Below are positions 24,529-33,449 of a stretch of 35,036 nucleotides of DNA, in pieces. The stretch lies in NCBI GenBank assembly GCA_016218825.1, contig JACRCV010000031.1:1-35036 (forward strand), read 5' to 3'. Both the position numbers and the translations under genes were made by a program. The notes under the pieces were generated by a model. That model was not told where the DNA came from and did not search any database. It worked only from the letters and a program-made list of their open reading frames with translations. The stretch comes from Deltaproteobacteria bacterium. GTDB lineage: Bacteria > Myxococcota > XYA12-FULL-58-9. Each line of letters opens with the position of its first letter. Positions within the stretch are counted from its first letter, which is position 1.

Positions 24529-27228
24529 ATGTCGTACGCGGCGCAGAGTTGGTTGCTGATGAGCGTGGTGGCGCTGTCGGCGTGTGGGGACAGTCACGCC
24601 ACCTGTGTCACTCACGCAGACTGCCAGAGCGGTGCGCTCTGTGTCGCGGGGAGCTGCGCCGCCCCGCCGGCCGACGCCAACGGCGACTTCGTCCCGACCG
24701 ATCGCGACGCCGACGGTGTCCCCGACGGGCGCGACAACTGCATCGACGTCGCGAACCCGGAACAGGTCGACAGCGACGGCGACGGTCACGGGGACGCCTG
24801 CGACCGCGACAACGACGGCGACGGGGTCGACGACGAGCAGGACAACTGCCCGCGGCTGGCCAACACCGACCAGGCCGATCTCGATGGGGACGGCAGCGGT
24901 GATCTCTGCGACCCCGACCGCGACGGCGACGGCATCGACGACGGCCACGACAACTGTGCCGCGGTCGCGAACCCGTCGCAGGCCGATCAGGATCACGACG
25001 GCATCGGTGACGTCTGCGACGCGGATCGCGACGGCGACGGCGTCGGCAACGAGCAGGACAACTGCCCGACCGTCGCCAACCCCGATCAGCAGGACACCGA
25101 TCACGACGGTGTCGGCGACGCCTGCGAGACCATCCCGGACCGTGATCGGGACGGGATCGAAGACCCGCGCGACAATTGCCCCGACACCCCGAATCCGGAG
25201 CAGACCGACTCGGATCTCGACAACCACGGGGACGCCTGCGATCCGCCGACCCTGCGGCAGACGGGCCTGCCGTGGAGCGCGAGCTGCAGCTTCACGCCGC
25301 CGGTCAGCCAGTTCACGCCGATGGAGAAGTGGCGCTGGCCGCTCGTGACCGACACCATCAGCTTTCCGACCAAGGTCCAGGTGATGTCGACGCCGATGGT
25401 GGCGAACCTGACCGACGACAACGGCGACGCGCTCGTCAACCGCGACGATGTCCCGGACGTGATCTTCGTGTCCTTCGACACCACGGTGGCGAGCGGCAAG
25501 GATCCCGCCGACCCGACGCAGCACAATCCCCAGGGCGGGGTGCTGCGGGTCGTGGACGGCGCGTCCGGCAAGACCCTGTGGAGCTCGGGCGGCACCGGCC
25601 AGCTGTTGGCGCCGGCGGCGAGCGTCGCGGTGGCGGACCTCGACCTCGACGGCATGCCCGAGATCGTCGCCCTCAAGTACCAGGGCAAGGGGCTGATGGC
25701 GTTCGCCGCCGACGGCAGCGTGGTGTGGGACTGCACGACCTTGGGCGCCTGCTTCGACACCGGGTCGTTGTTCAACTGGGGCGGGGTTTCGGTCGCCGAC
25801 GTCGACCAGGACGGCAGCCCGGAGTTGCTCTACGGCGCCGCCCTCTTCACCGCCGACGGCACCGCCTGGCCGGTGCAGGGCATCGACGGGACCGGCGACA
25901 ACTTCGTGTCACCGACGTTGTCGCGTCACGTCGGTCCATTGTCGGTGGCGGTCGACATCGACGGCGACGGCTCGGCGCTCGAGCTTCTCGCGGGGCGCAC
26001 CGTGTATCGTCTGTCCGTCGCTGCCGGCGCCTACGTGCGGGACGCGGCGGTCTCCGACAACATCGGGGCGGCGATCGCCGCCACGGTCACGAGCTATCCG
26101 ACGACCCAGGACGGTTTTCCGGCGGCGGCCAACGTCGACGCCGACAGTCGGCTCGAGCTCGTCCTGGTCGCGGATCAGCACCTGCTGCTCCTCGACGACG
26201 ACGGCTCGCGCATCGACAGCATCGCCGTCCCTCAGGACCCGGTGTTCGGCACCTTCGCCGGCGGGCCGCCGACCGTCGGCGACTTCGACGGCGACGGTGA
26301 GGTGGAGGTCGGGGTCGCCGGCGAGAGCCGCTACGCGGTGTTCGACCTCGTCGGCGGGCTGCTCTCGGTGCTCTGGGATCGGCCGATCGTCGAGGCCTCG
26401 TCGTCGCGCACCGGCTCGAGCGTGTTCGACTTCGACGCCGACGGCCGCGCCGAGGTGGTGTACAACGACGAGCAGTTCCTGCGGATTTACACCTACCACG
26501 GCGGCTTCCCGCCGGCCGGATACTCGGGCTGCGACGACCGGCTGTGCACCTGGGAGAGGCCGAACACCTCGTTTACCGCCTACGAATACCCGGTCATCGT
26601 CGACGTCAACAACGACGGCAACGCCGAGATCGTGGTCGCCGCCAACGACTTCGGCCGGACCGATCCCGCCGACCTCGCGGCCGGATTGGTCCCGACCCAC
26701 GGCGTCGCGGTGTTCGGCGACGCCGAGGACAACTGGGTGCCGACGCGGCGGATCTGGAACCAGCACGCCTACCACATCACCAACATCGACGAGGACGCCG
26801 TGGTGCCGCAGCTCCAGGCACCGCTCGCCGGTCACAACTCGTTCCGCAAGAACATCCAGGGGACCGCGGCGCTGCCCGACCTGCGCGCTCCGGACGCGGC
26901 GATCGAGAGCAGCATCATCGACTGGAAGTGCAACAGCCCGGGGGCGGTGGGCGTGTGGGTCGAAAACCGCGGCGCGCTGCAGCTTCCTGCCGGTGTCTGG
27001 GTGACGTTGTTCGCCGGCCCGCCGGCGACCGGCACCGTGCTCGGGCGGGGACAGACGCAAGGAGCGCTCGCGCCCGGCGAGGCCGAGCTCGTCGTCATCC
27101 CGGTTTCGGGGAGCGGCTCGGGGACCCAGGACGGTTGGGCCGTGGTCGACCTCGGCCCGACCTTTGGCGGCAACAACGAGTGCGACGAGACCAACAACGC
27201 GGTGAACCTCGGCCGCTTCGGTTGTTAG
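24529..27228 (+). CDS. surface lipoprotein with thrombospondin type 3 and VCBS/FG-GAP-like repeats
   Basis: The ATG at 24529, with AGGAG 7 nt upstream, begins a lipoprotein signal (SWLLMSVVALSAC); the product has 899 residues. A small Cys-rich segment (TCVTHADCQSGALC) comes first. About six Asp-rich thrombospondin type 3 calcium-binding repeats follow (about 50-240; DRDGDGIDDGHDNC and similar). Residues about 275-775 hold VCBS/FG-GAP-like calcium-binding blades (VAVADLDLDGMPEIV, VDVNNDGNAEIVVAA) as in secreted beta-propellers. The C-terminal part (about 785-899) looks like a CARDB-type beta domain (VGVWVENRGAL, ETNNAVNLG). It is probably a calcium-stabilised cell-surface protein for adhesion or matrix contact. 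It diverges from the propeller lipoprotein across 120 bp. Confidence 0.9.
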   Translation: MSYAAQSWLLMSVVALSACGDSHATCVTHADCQSGALCVAGSCAAPPADANGDFVPTDRDADGVPDGRDNCIDVANPEQVDSDGDGHGDACDRDNDGDGVDDEQDNCPRLANTDQADLDGDGSGDLCDPDRDGDGIDDGHDNCAAVANPSQADQDHDGIGDVCDADRDGDGVGNEQDNCPTVANPDQQDTDHDGVGDACETIPDRDRDGIEDPRDNCPDTPNPEQTDSDLDNHGDACDPPTLRQTGLPWSASCSFTPPVSQFTPMEKWRWPLVTDTISFPTKVQVMSTPMVANLTDDNGDALVNRDDVPDVIFVSFDTTVASGKDPADPTQHNPQGGVLRVVDGASGKTLWSSGGTGQLLAPAASVAVADLDLDGMPEIVALKYQGKGLMAFAADGSVVWDCTTLGACFDTGSLFNWGGVSVADVDQDGSPELLYGAALFTADGTAWPVQGIDGTGDNFVSPTLSRHVGPLSVAVDIDGDGSALELLAGRTVYRLSVAAGAYVRDAAVSDNIGAAIAATVTSYPTTQDGFPAAANVDADSRLELVLVADQHLLLLDDDGSRIDSIAVPQDPVFGTFAGGPPTVGDFDGDGEVEVGVAGESRYAVFDLVGGLLSVLWDRPIVEASSSRTGSSVFDFDADGRAEVVYNDEQFLRIYTYHGGFPPAGYSGCDDRLCTWERPNTSFTAYEYPVIVDVNNDGNAEIVVAANDFGRTDPADLAAGLVPTHGVAVFGDAEDNWVPTRRIWNQHAYHITNIDEDAVVPQLQAPLAGHNSFRKNIQGTAALPDLRAPDAAIESSIIDWKCNSPGAVGVWVENRGALQLPAGVWVTLFAGPPATGTVLGRGQTQGALAPGEAELVVIPVSGSGSGTQDGWAVVDLGPTFGGNNECDETNNAVNLGRFGC

Positions 27229-27230
27229 TC

Positions 27231-27258
27231 GGCGAGCCGCGGGTCGCGCCGGCTCGGC
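27231..27258. terminator. hairpin between convergent genes
   Basis: A 9-bp stem with one mismatch (GGCGAGCCG and CGGCTCGGC) and a 10-nt loop fills the 31-bp gap between the surface lipoprotein stop and the PilZ stop. There is no T-run. Confidence 0.35.
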
Positions 27259-27259
27259 A

Positions 27260-27688
27260 TCAACCGCCGGCAGTGCGGGGCGAGCGCATTCGGGTCAGGA
27301 AGGCCTGGATGTAGAGCTCGATGGCGGCCTTGTCCCGGCGGCTGATTCGCGTGAACTCCAGGCCCATCCCTTCGATGTCGGCGTAGCCGACCGGGCGCTC
27401 CCTGGGATCGGACGCCGTGGACCAGCGGACGACGCAGAGGGCGTTGATGGCGCGTTTGGCGGTGGGGAGGCAGAACGCGATGTCGACCTTGGAGCCTTTG
27501 GCGAACGGGCTCCGGGTGCGGACGAACACCCCGGTCATCGAGATGTTGGTGATGCGGCTCGCGAGCAAGATCTCACGGCCCGGGTAGTCGACCGCGATAC
27601 CGCGCGACGGCACGCGAAAGTAGCGCGACAGCTCCTTGATCGGGATCGGCTGTTTGTTGTCGCCGCCTCGCATGAGCTTCTTGATCAC
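27260..27688 (-). CDS. single-domain PilZ protein
   Basis: The 142-residue product is a divergent PilZ domain. SRYFRVPSR corresponds to the arginine motif, and NISMTGVFVRT matches (D/N)xSxxG. GMGLEFTRISRRDKAAIELYI is the usual PilZ end. The frame opens with GTG at 27688, and an ATG five codons in (27673) is an alternative start. A promoter-like pair upstream predicts a leader of about 20-30 nt, compatible with either. It is the third PilZ protein of the window and, unlike the small one at 5333, begins with a basic tail. Confidence 0.82.
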   Translation of the reverse strand: MIKKLMRGGDNKQPIPIKELSRYFRVPSRGIAVDYPGREILLASRITNISMTGVFVRTRSPFAKGSKVDIAFCLPTAKRAINALCVVRWSTASDPRERPVGYADIEGMGLEFTRISRRDKAAIELYIQAFLTRMRSPRTAGG

Positions 27689-27712
27689 CTACCGCCGCCT
27701 CGTCGGACGCCC

Positions 27713-27741
27713 TCCATACCAGCCGAGCCCGGGTTCTGCAA
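27713..27741 (-). promoter_or_regulatory. promoter of the PilZ gene at 27260
   Basis: On the minus strand TTGCAG (27736-27741) and TATGGA (27713-27718) are 17 bp apart. They lie just downstream of the end of the membrane-protein gene at 27760. Confidence 0.42.
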
Positions 27742-27759
27742 AAGACATCGACGCCGGCC

Positions 27760-29748
27760 CTACGGCGCCAGGAACACCTGCCAGCCGCTGGCGGCGTGCT
27801 GGGATTCGACGAAGCGCACCGTGACCTGCGACAGCGTCGGATCGCCGGCGAGGTAGGGCAGCAGGCCGACGTAGTCGCGTCGCGTCAGCTTCGGGGAGAG
27901 GCTCCTGGGGAGCGGGGTGTCGGCGAGCGTCAGGTCGCCGCCGGCCCGCCCGGCCTCGAGCGCAGCGCGGGTCAGGAAGAACTGGTCGCGATTGATCTGG
28001 GCGTACTCGCGCTCGTGGGCGTCGACGCGCCGCAAGTACCGCGCCGCGCCCGCGCCGACCCCGGCGAGCGCCAGGAGCCAGACGCAGGCCGCCGCCACGA
28101 ACGACAGCAGGTGCCGTCGCTGCCGCCGGACCGCCTCGAGCGCGGTTTGCAGCAGCGTCGCGGCGAGCCAAGCGGCGCCGAGCATGCCGAGGTAGCTGTA
28201 ACGCATCGAGGCGGCTTGGGCGCTGCCGAGGTGAGCACGGCCGATGGCCTGCAGCAGGTAGGCGGCGACCAGCCACGCGACTCCAAACGCCAGCGACCGC
28301 CAGTGCCAGGCGCCGAGCAAGCGGCGGCGCCACCCGGCGAGCAGCGCCGCGGCGACCAACGACGCCGCCACGGTCGCGAAGACCGGGCGGCCGTCGAGGC
28401 GAAGAAAGGGCAGGGCGCTGCCGGCGACGACGCCGGTCAGCAGATAGTCGAGGGCGCGGCCCAGCCCGGCGAGGTCGGTCGGCAGGCCGGCGCCGACGTC
28501 GCCACGTCCGGCGGCGAGCGCCAGGGCCGGGATCGAGAGGCCGAAGCCCAGGTGCCACCACCGCAGGCGTCGCCGGCCGACGCCGTGCAGCGTCAGGTAG
28601 GCGGCGCACAACCACGGCGCGACCGAGCCACCGATGAAGACCAAGCCCGCCGCCGCCGCGGCGACGACGGAGGCGAGCGGCGCGTGAGGCGCGCCTTGCA
28701 CCGCGAGGACGGTCTGGCGGACCGCGAGGAGCGTCAAGGCGCTGCTGGCGAGGAAAGAGAGCTCCATGTACCACGGCACGACGTCGGCGTGGACCCAGGC
28801 GGTGGCGTAGAGCAGGGCGCTGGCGGTGGCCGCGAGGCGGCCGATTCCGTGGCGACGCAGGGTCGAGAGCAGGAGCAGGACGACCCCGAGGTGGCAAAGG
28901 AGCATCACGAGCTGCAGCGGCGCGTAGTGGTGGCGCGCGAGCCGGGTGCCGAGGTCGAAGACCAGCAAGAACAGCGGCGCCAGCTGGTCGTCGTAGTTGA
29001 CGCGGGTCGCGAAGGACAGGTCGGCGGCGAAGACCTGGAGCAGGCTGTACTCGTCCCACTGGTAGAAATTGTAGAAGCGCAGGAACATCAGGCCGGTCAA
29101 CGCCGCGAGCGCGAGCCACGCGATGCGGTAGCGCCGCTGCGTCATCGCCAAGAGCGCCGCGAACGCGAGCAGGACGACGGCGGCGACGAGCGCTCGCGGT
29201 CCTAAGAGCGGCGGCAGCGGCTCGGGCCAGGGGGCCGACACCTGGGCGGCGTTGCGGATCGCGAGCCACCCGAAGCGCTCGGCGCTCTGGTCGTCTAGGA
29301 CCAGGCGTGCGGCTCGACTCCGAAGCGCCGGCGGCAGCGGCACCGTCGCCAGGAGGTATCCGTGGCGCGCCGCCACCGGCAGCCGCGCCGGGATCGCGAC
29401 GCGCACGTCGTCGACCGCGACGATGTCGATGCGGACCCCGGGCCGAGTGGGGTCACCGGCGTATTGCAGGAGGACGAAGGGCTCGGGGCCGAGCGCCAGC
29501 GGCTCGGACACGCAGCGCCGCTGCTCGCCGTTGTCGTCGGGGTGATACGCCCAGGGGTTCGGGTCCGACGCTGCGCGCGCCAGCCGTTGGCTGATCGCGC
29601 AGGCGGGGTCGGCGAAGCTGAGCGGCAGCAGGCGCGGCGGGGCGGCGGTCGGGGCGACCTCCGGCGTCGAGGTCAGGAACAGCGCCACTTGCAGCGCGAT
29701 CCCGGCGCCGAGGATTGCCACGAGGCCCGGAAGTCGGCAGGTCGGCAT
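27760..29748 (-). CDS. multi-pass membrane protein, possibly a GT-C glycosyltransferase
   Basis: This 662-residue protein has an N-terminal helix (about 8-27) and an extracytoplasmic beta-rich segment (about 40-175; FVLLQYAGDPTRPGVRIDI). Roughly ten or more hydrophobic helices follow (about 185-580), then a C-terminal outside domain (FLTRAALEAGRAGGDLTLAD). The general layout, with FYQWDEYS after an early helix, recalls GT-C enzymes, which use lipid-linked sugars and place an acidic residue in an early outer loop. I cannot assign a sugar or acceptor. It starts 4 nt after the PHP gene stop, as the third gene of an operon with the aminopeptidase and PHP genes. Confidence 0.72.
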   Translation of the reverse strand: MPTCRLPGLVAILGAGIALQVALFLTSTPEVAPTAAPPRLLPLSFADPACAISQRLARAASDPNPWAYHPDDNGEQRRCVSEPLALGPEPFVLLQYAGDPTRPGVRIDIVAVDDVRVAIPARLPVAARHGYLLATVPLPPALRSRAARLVLDDQSAERFGWLAIRNAAQVSAPWPEPLPPLLGPRALVAAVVLLAFAALLAMTQRRYRIAWLALAALTGLMFLRFYNFYQWDEYSLLQVFAADLSFATRVNYDDQLAPLFLLVFDLGTRLARHHYAPLQLVMLLCHLGVVLLLLSTLRRHGIGRLAATASALLYATAWVHADVVPWYMELSFLASSALTLLAVRQTVLAVQGAPHAPLASVVAAAAAGLVFIGGSVAPWLCAAYLTLHGVGRRRLRWWHLGFGLSIPALALAAGRGDVGAGLPTDLAGLGRALDYLLTGVVAGSALPFLRLDGRPVFATVAASLVAAALLAGWRRRLLGAWHWRSLAFGVAWLVAAYLLQAIGRAHLGSAQAASMRYSYLGMLGAAWLAATLLQTALEAVRRQRRHLLSFVAAACVWLLALAGVGAGAARYLRRVDAHEREYAQINRDQFFLTRAALEAGRAGGDLTLADTPLPRSLSPKLTRRDYVGLLPYLAGDPTLSQVTVRFVESQHAASGWQVFLAP

Positions 29749-29752
29749 CTTC

Positions 29753-30778
29753 CTAGCGTTTGTGCTGCGCGAAGAGCATGCGCTCGGCGGCGCCGGCCTG
29801 CGGGGCGAGGGGCAGGCGGACCTGGCGCACGTCGGTGATCCCGCCGCGGGCGCGGATCAGCTGCTCGAGCGGTGGCCACAGGCTCGCGGGGGCGCCGGCG
29901 TCACCCGGGCGCTTCTTCGGCGGGTTTTCTCCGGCGCCGTGGAAATCGGTGCCGCCGCTCGTCAGCAGGCCCGCGGTGCGCGCCGCGGCCTCGTAGAGCG
30001 GCCGGTGATCGGCCGGGAGGTCGACGCGGTAGGTCTCGACGGCGTCGAGGCCCTCGGCCTTGAGCTTCGCGAACAGGTCGGTGATCGCCTGCGGATCGGC
30101 GGCCGGCGCGTTGCGGTGTGGGTGCGCGAGCACCGCGACGCCGCCGGCGGCGCGAATCCGCTGGATCGCCTCGCGCGAGCCGAGGATGGGGGCCTCCGGC
30201 ATTTCGGCGGGTGACGGGTAGCGCGGGGTCACGAGCTCGCGGCTGGCGGTGTCCGGGTCTTTGGCGTAGCCGCGATCGGCGAGCGCTTTGCCGATGTGCC
30301 AGCTGGTCGGCGCCTGGAGCCCGGCGGTGAAGCCGACGTCGGCGAAGCTCAGCGCGAAGCCGTCGGCGCGCAGGCGCTCGACACAGGCGCGCACCCGCGC
30401 GTAGCGGCTCAGGCGCTGGCGGATGAGCGCGGCGCGGAGCTTGGGGTTTGCGGGATCACAGCCGAGGCCGACGATGTGGGCCTCCTGCCAATAGCCCGGC
30501 CGGACGGGCTGGTCGAGCCAAACGCCGATCTCGACGCCCGGCACGATCTGCGGCGCACGCGCGCCGAGCCGCGACAGGTGTTGCACCAACGCCTGGTCGT
30601 GAGCGGCGCCGATGCTGTCGTGGTCGGTGATCGCCGCGACGCCGACGCCGGACTGTCGCACCAGGTCGACGAGGCCGATGTCGGAGAGGACGCCGTCGGA
30701 GATGTTGGAGTGCAGGTGCAGGTCGAGACCGGTGGCGCGCCCGCCGCTGTCGTCTTGCGATCCGTCGCCGATCCGCAT
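29753..30778 (-). CDS. PHP-domain phosphoesterase
   Basis: The 341-residue protein has the metal-binding motifs of the PHP superfamily: DLHLHSNISDG near residue 18, TDHDS, GVEIGVW, AHPHR and GTDFHG. The order and spacing fit the YciV/TrpH type (3',5'-nucleotide phosphatase, RNase AM). That group trims 5' ends of RNA or hydrolyses pAp-type nucleotides; the exact substrate here is unknown. It is longer than that group because of an inserted segment around 95-210 and a Pro-rich C-terminus. The ATG at 30778 has GAGAGG about 5 nt upstream; a GTG directly before it is less likely. It starts 9 nt after the aminopeptidase stop. Confidence 0.85.
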   Translation of the reverse strand: MRIGDGSQDDSGGRATGLDLHLHSNISDGVLSDIGLVDLVRQSGVGVAAITDHDSIGAAHDQALVQHLSRLGARAPQIVPGVEIGVWLDQPVRPGYWQEAHIVGLGCDPANPKLRAALIRQRLSRYARVRACVERLRADGFALSFADVGFTAGLQAPTSWHIGKALADRGYAKDPDTASRELVTPRYPSPAEMPEAPILGSREAIQRIRAAGGVAVLAHPHRNAPAADPQAITDLFAKLKAEGLDAVETYRVDLPADHRPLYEAAARTAGLLTSGGTDFHGAGENPPKKRPGDAGAPASLWPPLEQLIRARGGITDVRQVRLPLAPQAGAAERMLFAQHKR

Positions 30779-30787
30779 CACGACCTC

Positions 30788-33409
30788 TCATACAACAAGT
30801 GTGGGATCTTCCCTAGGGGTCGGGGCGCGGCTCTTGGGCGCGGCCGTCTGCAGCCACTCGCCCAGGCGCGCCGCTTCGCGTCGGCAGAGCTCGCGTCTGA
30901 GGCGCATCGACTCCAGGGCTTTCTTCAAGGCCCGGGTCGCCTCTTCGACCGGGTGCACCGCGAAGAACGCGGCGACGTCGTCGTAGAGATCGACCGGGAG
31001 GCCGCCGGTCGCTTCGACCAAGCGCGCCAGGCCCATCGCGCCGACCTTCGGCGCCAGCGCGGTCCAGTGGGTCTTCAGGAAGGTCCAGGTGTCCCGGCCG
31101 CTCTGCCGACTCCCGAGCATCGGCGCCAGCACCAGGCGGAGTTGATCTTGGGGCAGGGTGTCGTCGAGGACCAGGCGGTGGATCTGCTTCACGGTCGGCA
31201 GATCTTCGAACCACGACAACGCGGCGATGTAACGCGACTGCAGCTCCGGGCTCATGCGGGCGCGGCGGCGCGCGTTGTAGGTGGCGAGGTAGCTCGCGAG
31301 GAGGCGGCGGTCGCCTTCGAGGGCCGCGATCTGGACGATGGTGCCGGCGAGGTTGGGCTCGGCGGCGGTCGGGTTCTTGGCCTCGGCGATCTGACGGCGC
31401 TTGGCCTCGCCGATGACCCCCGGGTCACGACCGACGCGACCCAACAGCTGGGCGAGCACCGCGCGCCGGACCGCGACCGCCGGGGACTCGTCGGGGAGCG
31501 GCTCGAAGCGCAGCTCGTCGAGCTGGGGTCCGAACATCCGGCGGACGAACGCCGCGAAGCGCGGCCGATCCTGCTCGCGAACCACGTAGTCGTCGAGGCT
31601 GCCGATGCGCATCGCGAGGGTGCGGGTCACCATGTGGTCGCGCTCCGCCGCGAGGCTCTGCACCACGTCCATGAACCGGCCGATGTCGGCGAGGCCGTTC
31701 TTGACCAGGGCCCACTGGTCCTCGACGACGCTCATCCGCTCGGCCGGGGAGAGCGACCTGAGACCGTGCTCGAGGAGGCGCGCGAGGGTCTCGTCGTCGA
31801 AGTGCATGCGGTAGAACCCGGCGGCGTCGGCGTTCGGATAGCACCACGCGACCGGCAGCTCGGCGTCGAGCGGCACCTGGGCTTCCGGCGTCGTCATCAG
31901 CAGGCGCTGGGTGTGGACGCCGTCCGCGGTGCCGACGCGGATCACGATCGGGATGTGCCAACATTGCTCGGGGCTCTTGGCCATCGCCTCGCGGTTGGCG
32001 AAGAAGCGCCGCTGCCGCAGGTGCAGCAGGGTCTTGCCGTCGCGCTTGCGCATCGACACCGACAGCAGCGGAAAGCCGGGCTCTTCGATCCACGATCGCA
32101 TCAGGCGCGCGACCGGCTGTTTGGAGGCGGCCGCGAGCGCCGCCCACAGATCGGCGCCGCGGGCGTTGGCGTCGGCGTGCGTCGCGACGTAGCGCCGCAG
32201 GCCGTCCTTGAACACCTCTTCGCCCAGGTAGCGCTCGGCCATGCGGAGCACGGCGCAACCCTTCTCGTAGGTGATGACGTCGAAGAGCTCGGTCGCCTCG
32301 GCCGGGCTCTTGACCGCGGCGTAGATCGGATGGGTGTTGTCGAGGGCGTCGGCGGAGAGCGCCGAGTGGCTGGCCTCGAGGAAGTCGTCCCAGATCCGCC
32401 ACTCCGGCTTCCAGAGATCGATCGCCTTGTAGGCCATGAAGCTGGCGAACGCCTCGTTCAGCCACAGGTCGTCCCACCAGCGCATCGTCACGAGGTTGCC
32501 GAACCACATGTGCGCGAGCTCGTGCGCGATGACCTCGGCGATGCGTTTTTGTGCGTGCCACGAGGTCGCGCCCGCCTGCATCAACAGCAGGTTCTGGCGA
32601 TAGAACACCGCGCCGACGTTCTCCATCGCGCCGGCGTCGAACCCTGGGACCGCGACCTGGTCGAGCTTCTGGTAGGGGTAGCGCGCCTTGAAGTAGCGTT
32701 GGTACCAGGGGAGCACCTGGCGGGTCACCGCGGCGGCGAACTCGGTCTGTTTCTCTTTGCCGGCGACCGCGAGGGTCCGGTAGCGCGCCGCGCCTATTTG
32801 GATCGGCTTGGTGGCGCGGTAGCGGCCGATGGTGACCGCGGCGAGGTAGGTGGAGATCACGCGCGTCGGTTTGAAGCGGTGCACGGCGCGGCCGGCGACG
32901 GTGCGGACGCTCGTTGCGACGCCGTTCGTGACCACGGTGAGCCCGGGATCGGTGCGGATCAACCACCGCAGGCGCGCCTTGAAGTCCGGCTCGTCGAAGC
33001 ACGGGAAGATGGCGCGGGCGTCGGCGGCCTCGCACTGCGAGACGATGGCGGTGTCGGCGCCGTCCTTCGCGAGGTAGAGGCCGTGCATGCTGGGGCTGAG
33101 CACGCCGGTGAACTGCAGGCGCAGCGTGGTCTTGCCGCGGGCGAGCACCTTCGGGAAGCGCAGGGTGATCGCCTGCTGTGCGCCGAGGACTTCGACCGCG
33201 GCCGGGACCGTGCGGCCGCGAACGGTGGCGCTGGCTCTTTGAATCGCGAGGTCGCGCGCGTGCAGGGTGACGGTGTCCTTCGGGGCGAGCACCTGCAGCG
33301 CGATCGTGACCTGGCCGGAGAAGCGCGGCCGGCGCAGCGAGACGTCGAGGTCGATGTCGTAGGACAGGGGCTTGGCGTGACGAGGCAGACGAAAACCGGA
33401 GGCGCTCAT
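30788..33409 (-). CDS. M1-family zinc aminopeptidase
   Basis: The 873-residue enzyme removes N-terminal residues from peptides. The N-terminal beta domain (about 1-200) is followed by the exopeptidase motif GAMEN near 260 and the zinc site HELAH near 294, with the distal Glu in WLNEAFAS about 18 residues on. The C-terminal half is a helical ERAP1-C-like domain (from about 500 to the end). No signal peptide is seen, so it is probably cytoplasmic. It is the first gene of an operon with the PHP gene and the membrane protein. A promoter-like pair ends 8 nt before the ATG, again suggesting a message with almost no leader. Confidence 0.95.
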   Translation of the reverse strand: MSASGFRLPRHAKPLSYDIDLDVSLRRPRFSGQVTIALQVLAPKDTVTLHARDLAIQRASATVRGRTVPAAVEVLGAQQAITLRFPKVLARGKTTLRLQFTGVLSPSMHGLYLAKDGADTAIVSQCEAADARAIFPCFDEPDFKARLRWLIRTDPGLTVVTNGVATSVRTVAGRAVHRFKPTRVISTYLAAVTIGRYRATKPIQIGAARYRTLAVAGKEKQTEFAAAVTRQVLPWYQRYFKARYPYQKLDQVAVPGFDAGAMENVGAVFYRQNLLLMQAGATSWHAQKRIAEVIAHELAHMWFGNLVTMRWWDDLWLNEAFASFMAYKAIDLWKPEWRIWDDFLEASHSALSADALDNTHPIYAAVKSPAEATELFDVITYEKGCAVLRMAERYLGEEVFKDGLRRYVATHADANARGADLWAALAAASKQPVARLMRSWIEEPGFPLLSVSMRKRDGKTLLHLRQRRFFANREAMAKSPEQCWHIPIVIRVGTADGVHTQRLLMTTPEAQVPLDAELPVAWCYPNADAAGFYRMHFDDETLARLLEHGLRSLSPAERMSVVEDQWALVKNGLADIGRFMDVVQSLAAERDHMVTRTLAMRIGSLDDYVVREQDRPRFAAFVRRMFGPQLDELRFEPLPDESPAVAVRRAVLAQLLGRVGRDPGVIGEAKRRQIAEAKNPTAAEPNLAGTIVQIAALEGDRRLLASYLATYNARRRARMSPELQSRYIAALSWFEDLPTVKQIHRLVLDDTLPQDQLRLVLAPMLGSRQSGRDTWTFLKTHWTALAPKVGAMGLARLVEATGGLPVDLYDDVAAFFAVHPVEEATRALKKALESMRLRRELCRREAARLGEWLQTAAPKSRAPTPREDPTLVV

Positions 33410-33417
33410 TGCCTTGG

Positions 33418-33446
33418 ACGCTAACCTCGGGGCACCCGGCGCACAA
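33418..33446 (-). promoter_or_regulatory. promoter of the aminopeptidase operon, leaderless
   Basis: On the minus strand TTGTGC (33441-33446) and TAGCGT (33418-33423) are 17 bp apart, and the -10 ends 8 nt before the ATG at 33409. It abuts the mobile-element scar, which begins just beyond. Confidence 0.4.
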
Positions 33447-33449
33447 GGA

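Noticed and set aside
24690-25250. Periodic Asp-rich DNA repeats suggesting a CRISPR array
   Set aside because: They are in frame and encode thrombospondin type 3 repeats; the repeats are imperfect and there are no unique spacers.
30296-33424. A 1042-codon open frame on the plus strand opposite the aminopeptidase operon
   Set aside because: It is an antisense shadow of the GC-rich aminopeptidase and PHP genes; its translation is rich in Arg, Gly, Asp and His repeats with no family motifs.
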